Shown here: positions 1-9,498 of the stretch, one piece after another
How the letters are laid out: each line of letters begins with the position of its first letter
Numbering within the stretch: the first letter of the stretch is position 1
NCBI GenBank assembly: GCA_030849805.1
Contig: JASANZ010002125.1
Coordinates: 1-49,991, forward strand
DNA length: 49,991 nt
Source of the DNA: Sergeia podlipaevii
Taxonomy: Eukaryota; Euglenozoa; Kinetoplastea; Trypanosomatida; Trypanosomatidae
Reading direction: 5' to 3'
The notes under the pieces: model-generated
What the model was told of the DNA's origin: nothing
The model's database searches: none
Seen by the model: the letters and a program-made list of their open reading frames with translations, nothing else
Translations under genes and position numbers: made by a program

Positions 1-189
1 GGGGGGGGGGTGGATGAGGAGTTTAGGAGTTATTATTTGTTGCCCTATGTGTTGCTATTTTCTCCTTTTTTTTTGGTGGTATTGGTAAAGTTTCCTATCT
101 TGTTATCCTTTTGTGTTCTTCCGTTGAGGTTTTATTTGTTTCTTTTTTGCATTTTATGTTGCAGTAGTTTCAGTTTTGTCTGTTCTGCT
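1..189 (+). other. Spacer / 5' UTR upstream of the broken HAD gene
   Basis: The stretch opens with a run of ten G and is then T-rich. Read in frame with the downstream gene it would encode a hydrophobic Phe/Leu/Ser stretch that mimics membrane segments. This is better explained as pyrimidine-tract DNA than as protein. AG dinucleotides at 163-164, 166-167 and 172-173 follow the tract and are plausible trans-splice acceptors. The first good ATG after them is at 190. Confidence 0.6.
161..173 (+). promoter_or_regulatory. Probable trans-splice acceptor for the HAD gene
   Basis: A T-rich tract ending in TTGCAG TAG TTTCAG offers three closely spaced AGs, 17 to 27 bases upstream of the ATG at 190. 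The position and composition match trypanosomatid spliced-leader acceptors. Which AG is used cannot be told from sequence. Confidence 0.45.
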
Positions 190-1523
190 ATGGAGGACTC
201 TGTGTTGACGGGAGTGATGGTAGATGTAACAACAGTTTTTTCTGATATCGATGGTACGCTTGTCCATTACAGGAATACTTTAGAACGTTTAGGTTATGAG
301 CGTGCTAGTGCTTTTGAAGATAGTACGACATTTAGGGAAGACGAGCAGCAGGACAGCGTCGCACGTTTACTGACTCAGTGCTATGGCCTGGAGGAGCGGA
401 GGAAACGGTTTACTGGAGTTTCGTATCAAATTTGGCGTCACGTTGAAAAGGGGAAGGTGATGAGTTATACGAACTTTATTATCGTTCAGCGTCGTTAAGC
501 AGGGCGCTGATTTCCGAAGATACGATTCTTCTCATGGAACTTCTTCAGGATCATTAGTTGCTATATAAGGGTATTTCTGGCTTTGTATGTAGCTCGGAGG
601 ATCTATTTAACGGTAAAGGTGGAGCGGTACTCTGCACGCTGATTACTGGTGCACGGACAAGCATTTTCGTTAACCGGCGCGTTAGCGGTGCATTACCGCA
701 GACAGTTTTTGATTTGTGTGAGGGTGGTGGGAAGATATGGTGCTGGTTGAGATCTCCCGTGGAGTGGGTGCAATATTCCACAACACAAGATATTCAACAG
801 GATGTTAAGATCTTTTTCCCCATTGATTTTGGTAAAGTACCTATGGATTGTTCTTGGATTGAAAAGTTTGCAGCTGTTACTGGGTTTAGTGGTCCTGGAC
901 GCTCCTGCAATGCGGACGCTCCATTGCAGCGACTGAAAGGAGTGTTAACAGAGCAAGGATTTTTAGTTGATAGTATTGATTATGATACTTCGTTTCTTAT
1001 TAACATTTCTCAAAGCCCATGTGTGGCGACTAGTACTAAAGCTGCGAAAAGTAGTACAGAACATCCCCCCACTATGATTGCAACTACTGAAGAAGCGGAG
1101 TGTTACTTAGTGTCTGTTTTTAACTCAAAATATAGACAGGAGTTTCAGTCAGATCTTTTTGTTAATCTGTCAGAAGGTCAAGTTAATGCACATGGATGTG
1201 GAAAGAGAGCTTTTGTACTACATGTACTTCAGACAGCTGGACAGTGGGTTGAAGTTAGTGCAAGAAGCAGTGACGATAAAGCTGCTGTTTTTTCGTTGGA
1301 CCACAGCATTACTTTGTTTGATGATGCCAATAACCTGGCTTTTGCGGAGATTTGTGGTGCTGGAACTTTGTCTTCTGTCACACATACAGATGCTCTTGAG
1401 CACAAGCAATTGAAAGCGACAGAGAATAGAATGTGGTTTCGGCCTCCTTACGACGGCCCTCTGGGCTCCGAGTGGGCATTGAAGCAAATTATACTATTAA
1501 TAAGAAACCAGATACTCTGTTGA
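190..1523 (+). pseudogene. HAD-superfamily phosphatase, disrupted by frameshift and stop
   Basis: Two consecutive reading frames together carry the marks of a haloacid dehalogenase-type hydrolase. The first (190-498) holds motif I, DIDGT at 244-258, preceded by hydrophobic VTTVFS. The second (open from 558 to 1523) holds the motif II segment ITGAR at 642-656 and a motif IV-like FDDANNLAFAEICG with the acidic pair at 1320-1325. A GPLGSEWALKQI segment near its end is typical of the C-terminus of kinetoplastid HAD proteins as I recall them. The first frame stops with TAA at 496-498 and the second has TAG at 555-557, so no single frame covers the fold. Codon use is AT-rich compared with genes downstream, which fits relaxed selection. 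The family removes phosphate from small substrates, but the substrate is unknown here. A sequencing error could explain a frameshift but less easily both lesions. Confidence 0.72.
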
Positions 1524-2034
1524 GAGTTATATTTGCGAAGAAGAAAAAATTACAGTCACTTTGATGGTTTAGATGCACGTTTATACATACAAATAGGTGT
1601 GAAAACTTCTATTTTTTTTTTTTTTTTGTGGACTTCAAAAACGAAGAAAGGGATAAATTGAATTGTTTACTTTTCAATCTGAATCGACTTTCTCATTTTA
1701 ACACTATATATATTGTTTAAAGCCGTGAATTGCTCAATGATAAGAAGTCATCTTTCGGCACACCTTATCGTTTTGAAACTTATTTCCTTTTTCTTTTTCA
1801 GACTATTGCCTAGTGTGTTACGATTGTACTGCAAATACTATCTTTCGTATAGTGGTAGTTGTTCTTACCATTTTTTTTTTTTTTTTGCAGTTGGCGTTTG
1901 TGACCTTCAACATTGCTTGCCTTACTTTCGATTTTTTATTTCAATTTATTTCTTTTTTTCTTTCTTTTCTCAAGTATAGACTTTTTCAAAATACTGTAAG
2001 TATAGAAAAATATATATTACACACAAATTGGATA
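1524..2034 (+). other. Spacer between HAD pseudogene and HDAC
   Basis: The region is AT-rich with poly-T runs at about 1612-1627 and 1870-1886. It presumably contains the polyadenylation region of the first gene and the splice acceptor of the second. In-frame codons upstream of 2035 translate to Phe/Leu-rich sequence produced by the pyrimidine tract, so I do not count them as part of the deacetylase. No RNA gene or further ORF of substance was seen. Confidence 0.6.
1870..1890 (+). promoter_or_regulatory. Pyrimidine tract and trans-splice acceptor for HDAC
   Basis: A run of about sixteen T is followed by GCAG, with the AG at 1889-1890. It is the first AG after the longest tract upstream of the ATG at 2035, giving a 5' UTR of about 144 bases plus the spliced leader. 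Confidence 0.6.
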
Positions 2035-3897
2035 ATGCAGTGCAAAGCCAAGCGACCAAAACTTAATGGAAAAGTAACCATTCGACGACTGCAACTGCCA
2101 CAACTTGAGACAACCGCGAAGATCGCTAAAGGTGAGTTATGCGAGCCACTGCAAGACGTTGCGGAGCGGGTAGACATCATTTTTTGTGATGAACGGGATG
2201 ATGCACTTTGCATAGTAGATGATCAAGGATTATCCATTATGTCCAAATTGGTAGACGCCGGTTTGTACTATATTACTGGCGGTACTGTTACCAGTGTTTG
2301 CGCAGATGCAACAGTCCACAGCGTAAATCCCTCGACTGCTCCAGCCCAACGTTTTCCACCTGATGCAGCGGTGCTGTGGGCTTTTGACAAACGAGTGTTA
2401 TTGCATTCCCCTGATACTCATCGTTCCCCAGAGACTCCATACCGGCTTGAAAGAGCAATAGAAATGCTACAAGCGTGTCCCCGAGCTGCAGAACTACTGC
2501 CATCTAAAATGCTTGCGCCACTTTCTGGAAACGAGGGCGATGCTGCCAGGGTGGTGACAGCACCAGAGAACTTTAGTTCAAGAACATGCAGAGCAGTTTT
2601 TATTCCTCCGCGACTGGCAACTAGTGAAGAGGTTCTTGCATTTCAGGACCGACGAGTATACACTGAGTTTTTGAAAGTTGGGACCGCACTTCCTAATCTT
2701 CGTTCCGATGTGTACTGCAATGATAAAACAAGCAGCGTTGCAGCACGTTTGTCAGCTGCTGCAGTTATCGATGCTGGCGATGCGGTGCTGCGCGACTTGG
2801 AGTTTGTGCGCCAAGAGGAAGAATTTCGGCTTGGTAAGCCAGCCACTGCTCATCGGAAAGATCCCACTCTGCTTGCGTTTTGCCTTGTTCGACCCCCTGG
2901 CCATCACTGCACTGCCAGTAGACCAAGTGGCTTTTGTCTTGTTAACAACGTTGCTATTGCTTCACAACAGCTGTTGCAGCGCAAGTATTTACTTGACACA
3001 GACAATGCACGCATGCGAGCTCCACGGATTGCGATCATTGATTTAGATGTTCACTACGGTGAAGGTACCTCTTCCTTCGTCGACTCGTACAAGGCACCGC
3101 AAGACACCGCCTCCTTTCCACTACTTTACTTGTCGCTACACCGTTTTGATGAGGGATCTTTTTATCCTTTTGAATCTAGCGGCTCTAGCACATACGTTGG
3201 AAATGAACATCCTGGCTGCGTTTGCAACGTGGGTGTACACACAAATGCGCATCATCCTCATCGTTGCGCTGAAGTGATCTCAGATTTTCTCTTTACGTCC
3301 GTCGTTGAGAAGGTGTTTATTCCCAGGCTGAAGTGCTTTGCACCAGACATGGTATTTGTTTCGCTCGGGTTTGACGCCGCATACGGCGATCCATTAGGTA
3401 AAATGGCAGTCGAGGGCGGGTTTGCAGCTACAATGAAAACGTTAAAACAGTGGTGCTTCTACGGAACAACGTCGCAATCGGCGGCTTCTTCGCAAGCCCC
3501 TATTCCAGGGCACTACCCAGTTGGCCTCGTAACTGTTCTGGAGGGTGGGTATAATCCCGAAGCGGTGGCACAGGGTATTTTGTCAGTTGGCTATGCGTTA
3601 ACCTTTCCAAGGATAGATTCAGATGTACTGGAGTATGCCGAATCCCGGGTGCCTCGTGTATGGGGAGATCTCCGTCGCAAGCAAGAACGGCGACATCGCG
3701 AGTGGATGCTTGCTCAGCGGGAACGTGAAGAAGGTGAAAAGACTTCACAGGTAGCTAGTAGCGACGGCGGCGAAGAAGAGGAGCCACCACTGGTGGAGGA
3801 AGACATGGTGCTCATTCAGAAGCACACTGCGTGGTGTGATCAGTGTGTGGCAAAGGTGATTGCCTTACAGAGGGAGGCTATAAATAGATGCCACTAG
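2035..3897 (+). CDS. Class II-type histone deacetylase
   Basis: The 620-residue product is a zinc-dependent deacetylase of the arginase/deacetylase fold. Visible motifs are HRSPETPYR near the N-terminal third, PPGHH with the general-base histidines at residues 290-291, IDLDVHYGEG with presumed zinc ligands D338 and H340, GFDAAYGDPLG with the third ligand D447, and LEGGYN with the catalytic tyrosine Y506. The LEGGYN form suits class II enzymes. The usual DVHHG is DVHYG here, so the second histidine is tyrosine while both zinc ligands remain. A charged, Glu-rich C-terminal tail ends with a CDQC segment. The frame stays open upstream, but I chose the ATG at 2035 because the earlier part is translated poly-T and lies before the best splice acceptor. 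The likely role is removal of acetyl groups from histones or other proteins. Kinetoplastids have several paralogues (DAC1-DAC4), and the one represented here was not established; DAC4 is suggested only by remembered synteny. Confidence 0.93.
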   Translation: MQCKAKRPKLNGKVTIRRLQLPQLETTAKIAKGELCEPLQDVAERVDIIFCDERDDALCIVDDQGLSIMSKLVDAGLYYITGGTVTSVCADATVHSVNPSTAPAQRFPPDAAVLWAFDKRVLLHSPDTHRSPETPYRLERAIEMLQACPRAAELLPSKMLAPLSGNEGDAARVVTAPENFSSRTCRAVFIPPRLATSEEVLAFQDRRVYTEFLKVGTALPNLRSDVYCNDKTSSVAARLSAAAVIDAGDAVLRDLEFVRQEEEFRLGKPATAHRKDPTLLAFCLVRPPGHHCTASRPSGFCLVNNVAIASQQLLQRKYLLDTDNARMRAPRIAIIDLDVHYGEGTSSFVDSYKAPQDTASFPLLYLSLHRFDEGSFYPFESSGSSTYVGNEHPGCVCNVGVHTNAHHPHRCAEVISDFLFTSVVEKVFIPRLKCFAPDMVFVSLGFDAAYGDPLGKMAVEGGFAATMKTLKQWCFYGTTSQSAASSQAPIPGHYPVGLVTVLEGGYNPEAVAQGILSVGYALTFPRIDSDVLEYAESRVPRVWGDLRRKQERRHREWMLAQREREEGEKTSQVASSDGGEEEEPPLVEEDMVLIQKHTAWCDQCVAKVIALQREAINRCH

Positions 3898-4423
3898 TCT
3901 TCTTCTTAAAAAGGAGAAAAAATTGTTTTTTTTTTTTTGCGCGACAATATAAACTCTGAATGCAAAGATTCGAAAATAGCAGAGTAATATACACACATAT
4001 CAAAAAAAATCAACAACAAAAGTCCGCAACCTTTGTACTGCTGTAATGTCTACAGCAACTCCTATTTTCTTGCCAACGTGCATACATACACCGAAAGAAG
4101 AAAAGAAATCAAAAAGTAAACAAAACATATTTGTTTGTGTTGCTCACGATCAACATAAACAGCTTTGCGAGTGCGACTTTTATCTATGTTGAATCATCTT
4201 TTAAAACATAACTCTATGTACTTTTTTCCTTTTCTTTTTTTCTAACACACTCTTCTGCATAAATGCGTATGATCTAGTTTAGGAAAGCGGCGCACATATT
4301 TTCAAATATTATTGTTTGATATAGTAAGTATTTTTTTCTTAAAGTGTCCAAAAATTTTTTTTATTTTTTTTGCTGAACTTCGCCTTTATCATTTCCGTTT
4401 TGTTTTGTTTTCTTCGCGAGTAA
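3898..4423 (+). other. Spacer between HDAC and CK1-like kinase
   Basis: This AT-rich segment has poly-T at about 3926-3938, a purine-rich middle part, and a long pyrimidine stretch at about 4352-4418. AGs at 4343-4344 and 4419-4420 are the candidate splice acceptors for the kinase; the second lies only three bases from the start codon. No gene was seen. Confidence 0.55.
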
Positions 4424-6853
4424 ATGCAACCCAACAACGGGTACATGCTCGGAGGCCCTGGCATGGGAACTGGCAATGCCATGAGTGGAAACCGAATAAT
4501 GATGATAGGCGGCATGAACCCTCAACATGCACCCATTACGATGAATATGCAGTATGCAAATACAATCCCTGAGGCTACCAAAAAGTCAAACTTCACTGTT
4601 CAACGAGCAAACACAGCGGTGCTCTCGAATGATGGGGTTGTGCCGGCAATGGTGGGTGGACCGCCCCATATGGCCCCCTCAGCAGGGCATACACATAATC
4701 AGGGTAGCTTCAACACCCTCAGCTCTAGCCGGCTTCCTGCTAGCCAACTTATTTCAGGTTCCTCACTTCTTTTTTCGCAGCCATCCAGCGCACCGGCAGC
4801 AATCCCATCCCTGGGAGTGCGCGCCGCATCAAGCGCACCCTTGTCAACAGCAGCGCCACCATCACCTCCAGCCCTTCCGATAAGTTTACCAAGATCGGCC
4901 GGTGCCGCAGTAGCGCAAGAGGGTGGCGGTGGACGATTCCTGCCTCGTCCACTTTTGACCAACAGCAGCCGAGGATTTAGTGGTGAGGACAACAGTGCAG
5001 CCAACAATAGCATGATGGCAAGCACATCGAGCCTGCTCAAGCCGCAGACGATTCTCAGCGGCCGTGGAACAATCTACAACAGCTCCAACAATATCAAGAG
5101 TGCCGCGGATAACAGCAACACCGCGCAGTACACACCACGTCCAACGTTCTTGCATGACAAGAAAAGTAACGTCAATATCAACCACTACAACAGCTGGAGC
5201 GCTAGCGGTAATCGCTCGCCGCGGCGACCTCAACGCAACGATGGCGGAGCTCCAGTTGTCCAGGTAGCTTCCCCCGATTTTACTTCTGCCACTGAGTGTA
5301 AGAACGTGATGAGAGGCGGCTCGACATACACGGGAGAGGACGGGCGCAGCGAAGCCATTACCACCAACGCTGCCCAGGTAGCTTCTACCGCGGCCGCGGC
5401 GGACCTCTCGGTCTCCTCTTTGCATATCGTCTCGGACGGGATGCAAACTACGAGCTCCTTTGCCCGCCCCTCCGCCACCATCGCGGTCAGCACAACGAAC
5501 ACGACGGCATCCAACTACGCAAACCAGGAGAACATTCACTCCACGACGGCGGCGGTACCACAGTATGCGAGCGCTACGCAAGCATCGGGCAGTAGCTCCG
5601 CCACCAAGAAGGGCCAGGGTCGTTTTTTTGACATGAAGGTTTGCAAGGGTCGCTTCATTGTGAAGACGCAAATCGGTGCGGGCAGTTTTGGCGAACTTTT
5701 CTGGGGCACAGACACGTGGTCTGATAAGGAGGTGGCGATAAAATTGGAGCCGTGCAAGGTGCGCCAACCCCAGCTGCTCTTTGAAAGTAGGCTTTACAAG
5801 CTGCTGCACAACCGTGCTAGCGGGTTTCACCCCAGCATTACTCGCTGCTATCCGGAGGAGCTTGCCGCCAGCGGTAACCAGATCACCGCGATGGACGAGG
5901 ACCGTGGTGGCGGTGTGAGCGAGTACAGCGGTGGCGGCGCAGAGGATTCGTCGCCAGCACGGACGCGAAACAAAACAGGGGCTGGTGGCCGTTATCCACG
6001 TTATGGCAACAACGGCGTGGCGGCAACGTTTCGTGAGTTGATGGAAGTGGTTGGCTTTCCCAACTGCCACTACTATGGCGTAGAGGGAGATTACAACGTG
6101 ATGGTAATGGACCTGCTCGGTCCGAATCTTGAAGACCTCTTCAACTACTGCAGCCGGCAGTTCACGGTGAAGACAGTGTGCCTGCTGGCGGATCAGATGC
6201 TTCATCGCATCGAGTACTTGCACCACAAGGGTTTCATCCATCGCGATCTCAAGCCTGAAAATTTCACCATGGGTGGGGACAGAGATAAGGGGCACATTCT
6301 TTACTTGATCGATTTTGGGCTTTCAAAGCGGTACTGGGACCCCCGAGTGAATCAGCATATTTCGTATAAGGAAGGCAAGTCTCTTACTGGTACTGCGCGC
6401 TACTGTAGTGTGAACGCGCACCTTGGTATTGAGCAGAGCCGCCGTGACGATCTCGAGTCCCTCGGATACATTCTTCTGTACTTTCTCAAGAAGGGCTTTT
6501 TGCCTTGGCAGGGCATTAGGGGTGCAACGGATCCTCAGACCAAGAATGTCCGCATCTCAGAAAAGAAGATCAGCACCAGCCTTGAGGTTTTGTGCCGTGA
6601 TGAGCCACCGCAAATATTCCGTTACATGAAGTACGTACGTGAGCTCAAATTTGAAGAGACACCGGACTACCGTGCGTGCAGGGAGTTCTTTGCTCAACTA
6701 CTAGAGCGTCAACATGAGGAAAGGGACTGGATTTTTGACTGGGTCGTGCGTCGCGAGATGGAGAGGAAGGTGGAGCAGCATCAGCACTTACAGGTGCAGG
6801 TAATGGGGCAGGCGCTAAGAGCAAGCGGAGAGACTTTATCTCCGAGGCGTTAA
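4424..6853 (+). CDS. Casein kinase 1-like protein kinase with long N-terminal extension
   Basis: The 809-residue protein has about 400 residues of Ser/Ala/Thr/Asn-rich, probably disordered sequence followed by a CK1-family Ser/Thr kinase domain. The glycine loop IGAGSFGE begins near residue 417, the catalytic lysine is K440 in VAIKLE, the catalytic loop is HRDLKPENF (D608), and DFG begins at D630. Diagnostic CK1 features follow: the LTGTARYCSVNAHLGIEQSRRDDLESLGY activation-segment region (in two adjoining parts) instead of an APE motif, and a LPWQG segment. Between the C-helix region and MDLLGPNLEDLF an insert of roughly 60 residues (about 470-530) is rich in Gly, Ser, Asp and Arg. Classical CK1s are far shorter at the N-terminus, so this is a divergent isoform, perhaps nearer the CK1-like/TTBK side. 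All catalytic residues are present, so activity is expected. Substrates are unknown. Confidence 0.93.
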   Translation: MQPNNGYMLGGPGMGTGNAMSGNRIMMIGGMNPQHAPITMNMQYANTIPEATKKSNFTVQRANTAVLSNDGVVPAMVGGPPHMAPSAGHTHNQGSFNTLSSSRLPASQLISGSSLLFSQPSSAPAAIPSLGVRAASSAPLSTAAPPSPPALPISLPRSAGAAVAQEGGGGRFLPRPLLTNSSRGFSGEDNSAANNSMMASTSSLLKPQTILSGRGTIYNSSNNIKSAADNSNTAQYTPRPTFLHDKKSNVNINHYNSWSASGNRSPRRPQRNDGGAPVVQVASPDFTSATECKNVMRGGSTYTGEDGRSEAITTNAAQVASTAAAADLSVSSLHIVSDGMQTTSSFARPSATIAVSTTNTTASNYANQENIHSTTAAVPQYASATQASGSSSATKKGQGRFFDMKVCKGRFIVKTQIGAGSFGELFWGTDTWSDKEVAIKLEPCKVRQPQLLFESRLYKLLHNRASGFHPSITRCYPEELAASGNQITAMDEDRGGGVSEYSGGGAEDSSPARTRNKTGAGGRYPRYGNNGVAATFRELMEVVGFPNCHYYGVEGDYNVMVMDLLGPNLEDLFNYCSRQFTVKTVCLLADQMLHRIEYLHHKGFIHRDLKPENFTMGGDRDKGHILYLIDFGLSKRYWDPRVNQHISYKEGKSLTGTARYCSVNAHLGIEQSRRDDLESLGYILLYFLKKGFLPWQGIRGATDPQTKNVRISEKKISTSLEVLCRDEPPQIFRYMKYVRELKFEETPDYRACREFFAQLLERQHEERDWIFDWVVRREMERKVEQHQHLQVQVMGQALRASGETLSPRR

Positions 6854-8208
6854 AAGCACACATTTACACGCAAATATATATATACATGTAGGTGTTGCTC
6901 ATTTCCCGTTTTCTTCTCTCTCTCTCTCGCCTCTTTTCCCCCCTTTTTGATGATGTGCTGGCATTCTGTTTCTCTTATTGATATTCATTCGTTCTCCCTT
7001 GCGTATATATATCAAACAAATTGGGCTGCGATGATGTAAACCAACAGCCACACAATAGTGTGGTGTATCCATGACTACTATCAACTTCTTTGGAATTTTA
7101 TTGGAACTTCCCCCTTTTCTATCTATGCATATAGCTCTGCAACGTGCATGTATATCGTTGCGTTGCTTTTCTTTCTCCCATAATGAAGGGAGGATGTATA
7201 TTCAAAGTGTGCTTTTGTTATTATTTTTACTTTGTGTGCTTCACTTATAAAAAGAGAGAGTGTGGATGGAATGACAGAATTTATTGAGCATACTATTTTT
7301 GGTCCCTTTCCTCTTCTGTTTTTCTCTCTCTCTATTTAATTATCTTCTTTAGTTTGAGGTGAAGGAAAAGGCCTACGTTATTCTTTTTATCCTATTTTTT
7401 TTTTTCTTAAAGAAACTATTTCGCTTTCCCTCCTTTGCACTTGTTTACTTATATATATGTTGTACTGCGCTTTACTGTACATTTTATCTATGTATTTTCA
7501 GCCTTTTTTTTTGATTTGTTTTGGTATTGCGATATCAAAACATATTCATGCACACAAGGTACCTTCATTGTATACGTGTTTTTTTTCTCATCGCATTTTT
7601 TTTTTTTTCCGCACCTGGCATGACTGCCAGTTTTTCTTTTGCTTCTGTTTTCCACATTTATCCCTTTTTTTCTTTCTTGCTTTACTCTTCGAGACTATTT
7701 CTGGCACGTCATTCTTTTTTTCTTTGTGCGTGTGTAGCCATCGCTGAGGCAGCTGTGAGTGCGGAAAATCTTGGCTTTTCATATATATTTTCTCTTTTCT
7801 CTTTTGAGTTGCTGAGGGGCCTCTTTCCAGAATACAAGTTGAGGACGCGTTCACGAATAGGGTACAATAATGAAGGAGCAAACGCACACTGTACTCCATA
7901 TGTGCTTTCTGCCAACCTTTTTATTTTTTCCTTCTCTTTCTCATTTTTGTTTCGTTTTGTTGTGCTTTCAGCCCCAGTATTTTTGAAAATATGAGGATTG
8001 CGTTCAGCGCGTGAATATGGATGTATGAGGCAATATCTACACAGTTATCAAAGTACCGAGAGTTTTGTATTGAATCAGGAGTTAGCTTATATCAAATTGC
8101 CCTGCTATTGCTGCCATTTTTGTTCTTGGAAACTACCAGTTGAACCGTATTACTTTTTGTAGTGGAGGAGAGAGAAAGGATAGCCTCCCTCCTCTCCTGT
8201 TGCTATGA

Positions 8209-8232
8209 TGTGTGTGTGTGTGTGTGTGTGTG
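8209..8232. repeat. (TG)12 microsatellite
   Basis: Twelve perfect TG units lie in the spacer downstream of the CK1-like kinase. Confidence 0.95.
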
Positions 8233-9457
8233 ATGGTTTGAAGTTGTTATTCTTAGCATACGCTTAAAATGAAAATCTCTCTTGTATAATAGTAATTTTT
8301 ATGCATATGTCTGTGTTTGCACGTGCATCTCTCTCTCTCTCCGTACATATATATCTTTGTTCAAAGACTCTACTATGATGATAGAGATACCTGGATACGT
8401 GAGTGAATGAGAGAGGGAGGAAAGAGAGAGAGAGGTGGTGAAGGGAGTAGACGTGCTTTTTTAAAAATGATTTTGTAAATACTGGATGTACATATCTTGG
8501 ACACTTCTTGGTGATATATATTTTTTTTCATGTTGCTTTCCCTTCCCGCTGCTCTCTTTTCTTTCTCTTCCTTGAATTATAAAGTTACACACCTTTTTTT
8601 TCTCCCCCTCCCTATTCTTTTCCTGTTTGTAATTGCGGTTTACCAGATCCCTACGCTCTTTTCCAACCTTCTCCCGTCCAATGCTCACTACAAATGTCCT
8701 CTTCAATGAGCTCGTCCTTCTTTTTTTTTTTTTCTCTCTCTCTCTCTTGATCGCCATTTGTATGAGAAAACAAAGCAAAAGGAAAAGAATGAGGGGAGGC
8801 ATTTTTTTTTTTTGTTTACCTCCCTCTTTTTCTTTTCTTTCCCCTAACTACGCATGCGGAGATGTCGCACATAGTTACTTGACTGCAACCAGGGTTTTTT
8901 TTTTTTTTTTTGCATCTCTCTACACTCTTTTCTTTTTGCCTACTTTCTTCTTCTCCAGGGGATTTTTGAAGACGATATGCGTAGTATTTTTTTTTTTGTT
9001 GTTGTTGTTTGAGAGAGTTTCCCTATATGTACCTTTATATGAGTGCAAAAGTACTCTTTTTTTCCCCTTCTCTTCGTTTTTCTTTGCCCCTCCATTTCTT
9101 TTCATTTTTTTTTTCTAGCCTAATCTCGCAGAAGACAGAACAAACAATCGAACAAAATATGTAGCTGAGTGAAGTGGAGGAACAAAATACTTTTTTCTTT
9201 TTTTTTCTTTTTTTCTCTTTTGCAGTATCAGCCAATTCTAGTGGTATGGAATGAATGCAATGACTTTTTGTTTGTTCCTACTCTAAAATATATGACTTTA
9301 CGCAAAATGGGATATGTGGATGCATTTTTTTTTTTCTTTGAACAATGAAAGCCGTTGAAAATATCTATTTTTTTTTTATTTTCCCCTTTCTTTTTAAATG
9401 TTTGATTCAATAGTGTTGAAACGCTTGTTTGCTATGATTATTACTATTATTATATAG

Positions 9458-9498
9458 TGGACTACAATATGATTGAGGACCATATATTTTGTAGTCCA
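9458..9498 (+). other. Stem-loop, 10 bp perfect stem with inner extension
   Basis: TGGACTACAA at 9458-9467 is the exact reverse complement of TTGTAGTCCA at 9489-9498. Inside it, TATG at 9468-9471 can pair with CATA at 9481-9484 across a small bulge. The enclosed loop is ATTGAGGAC. It lies in the spacer before the cysteine protease and could be an RNA element of a UTR. It is not a bacterial-type terminator. Confidence 0.5.

Noticed and set aside
10..189. Hydrophobic N-terminal extension on the HAD frame that looks like membrane helices
   Set aside because: It is translated T-rich DNA upstream of the likely splice acceptor; the first sensible ATG is at 190.
1813..2034. In-frame upstream extension of the histone deacetylase with transmembrane-like sequence
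   Set aside because: It spans a 16-base poly-T and the probable splice acceptor at 1889-1890, so it would be largely absent from the mRNA.
4886..6295. 469-residue open frame on the minus strand
   Set aside because: It lies wholly inside the CK1-like kinase gene, has no recognisable domain and is a by-product of GC-rich codon use.
7435..9118. Several Phe-rich open frames in the 3.8 kb spacer
   Set aside because: They result from pyrimidine tracts and do not resemble any protein.
9458..9498. Rho-independent terminator
   Set aside because: The genome is of a eukaryotic trypanosomatid type where such terminators do not operate, and the T runs are everywhere in spacers.
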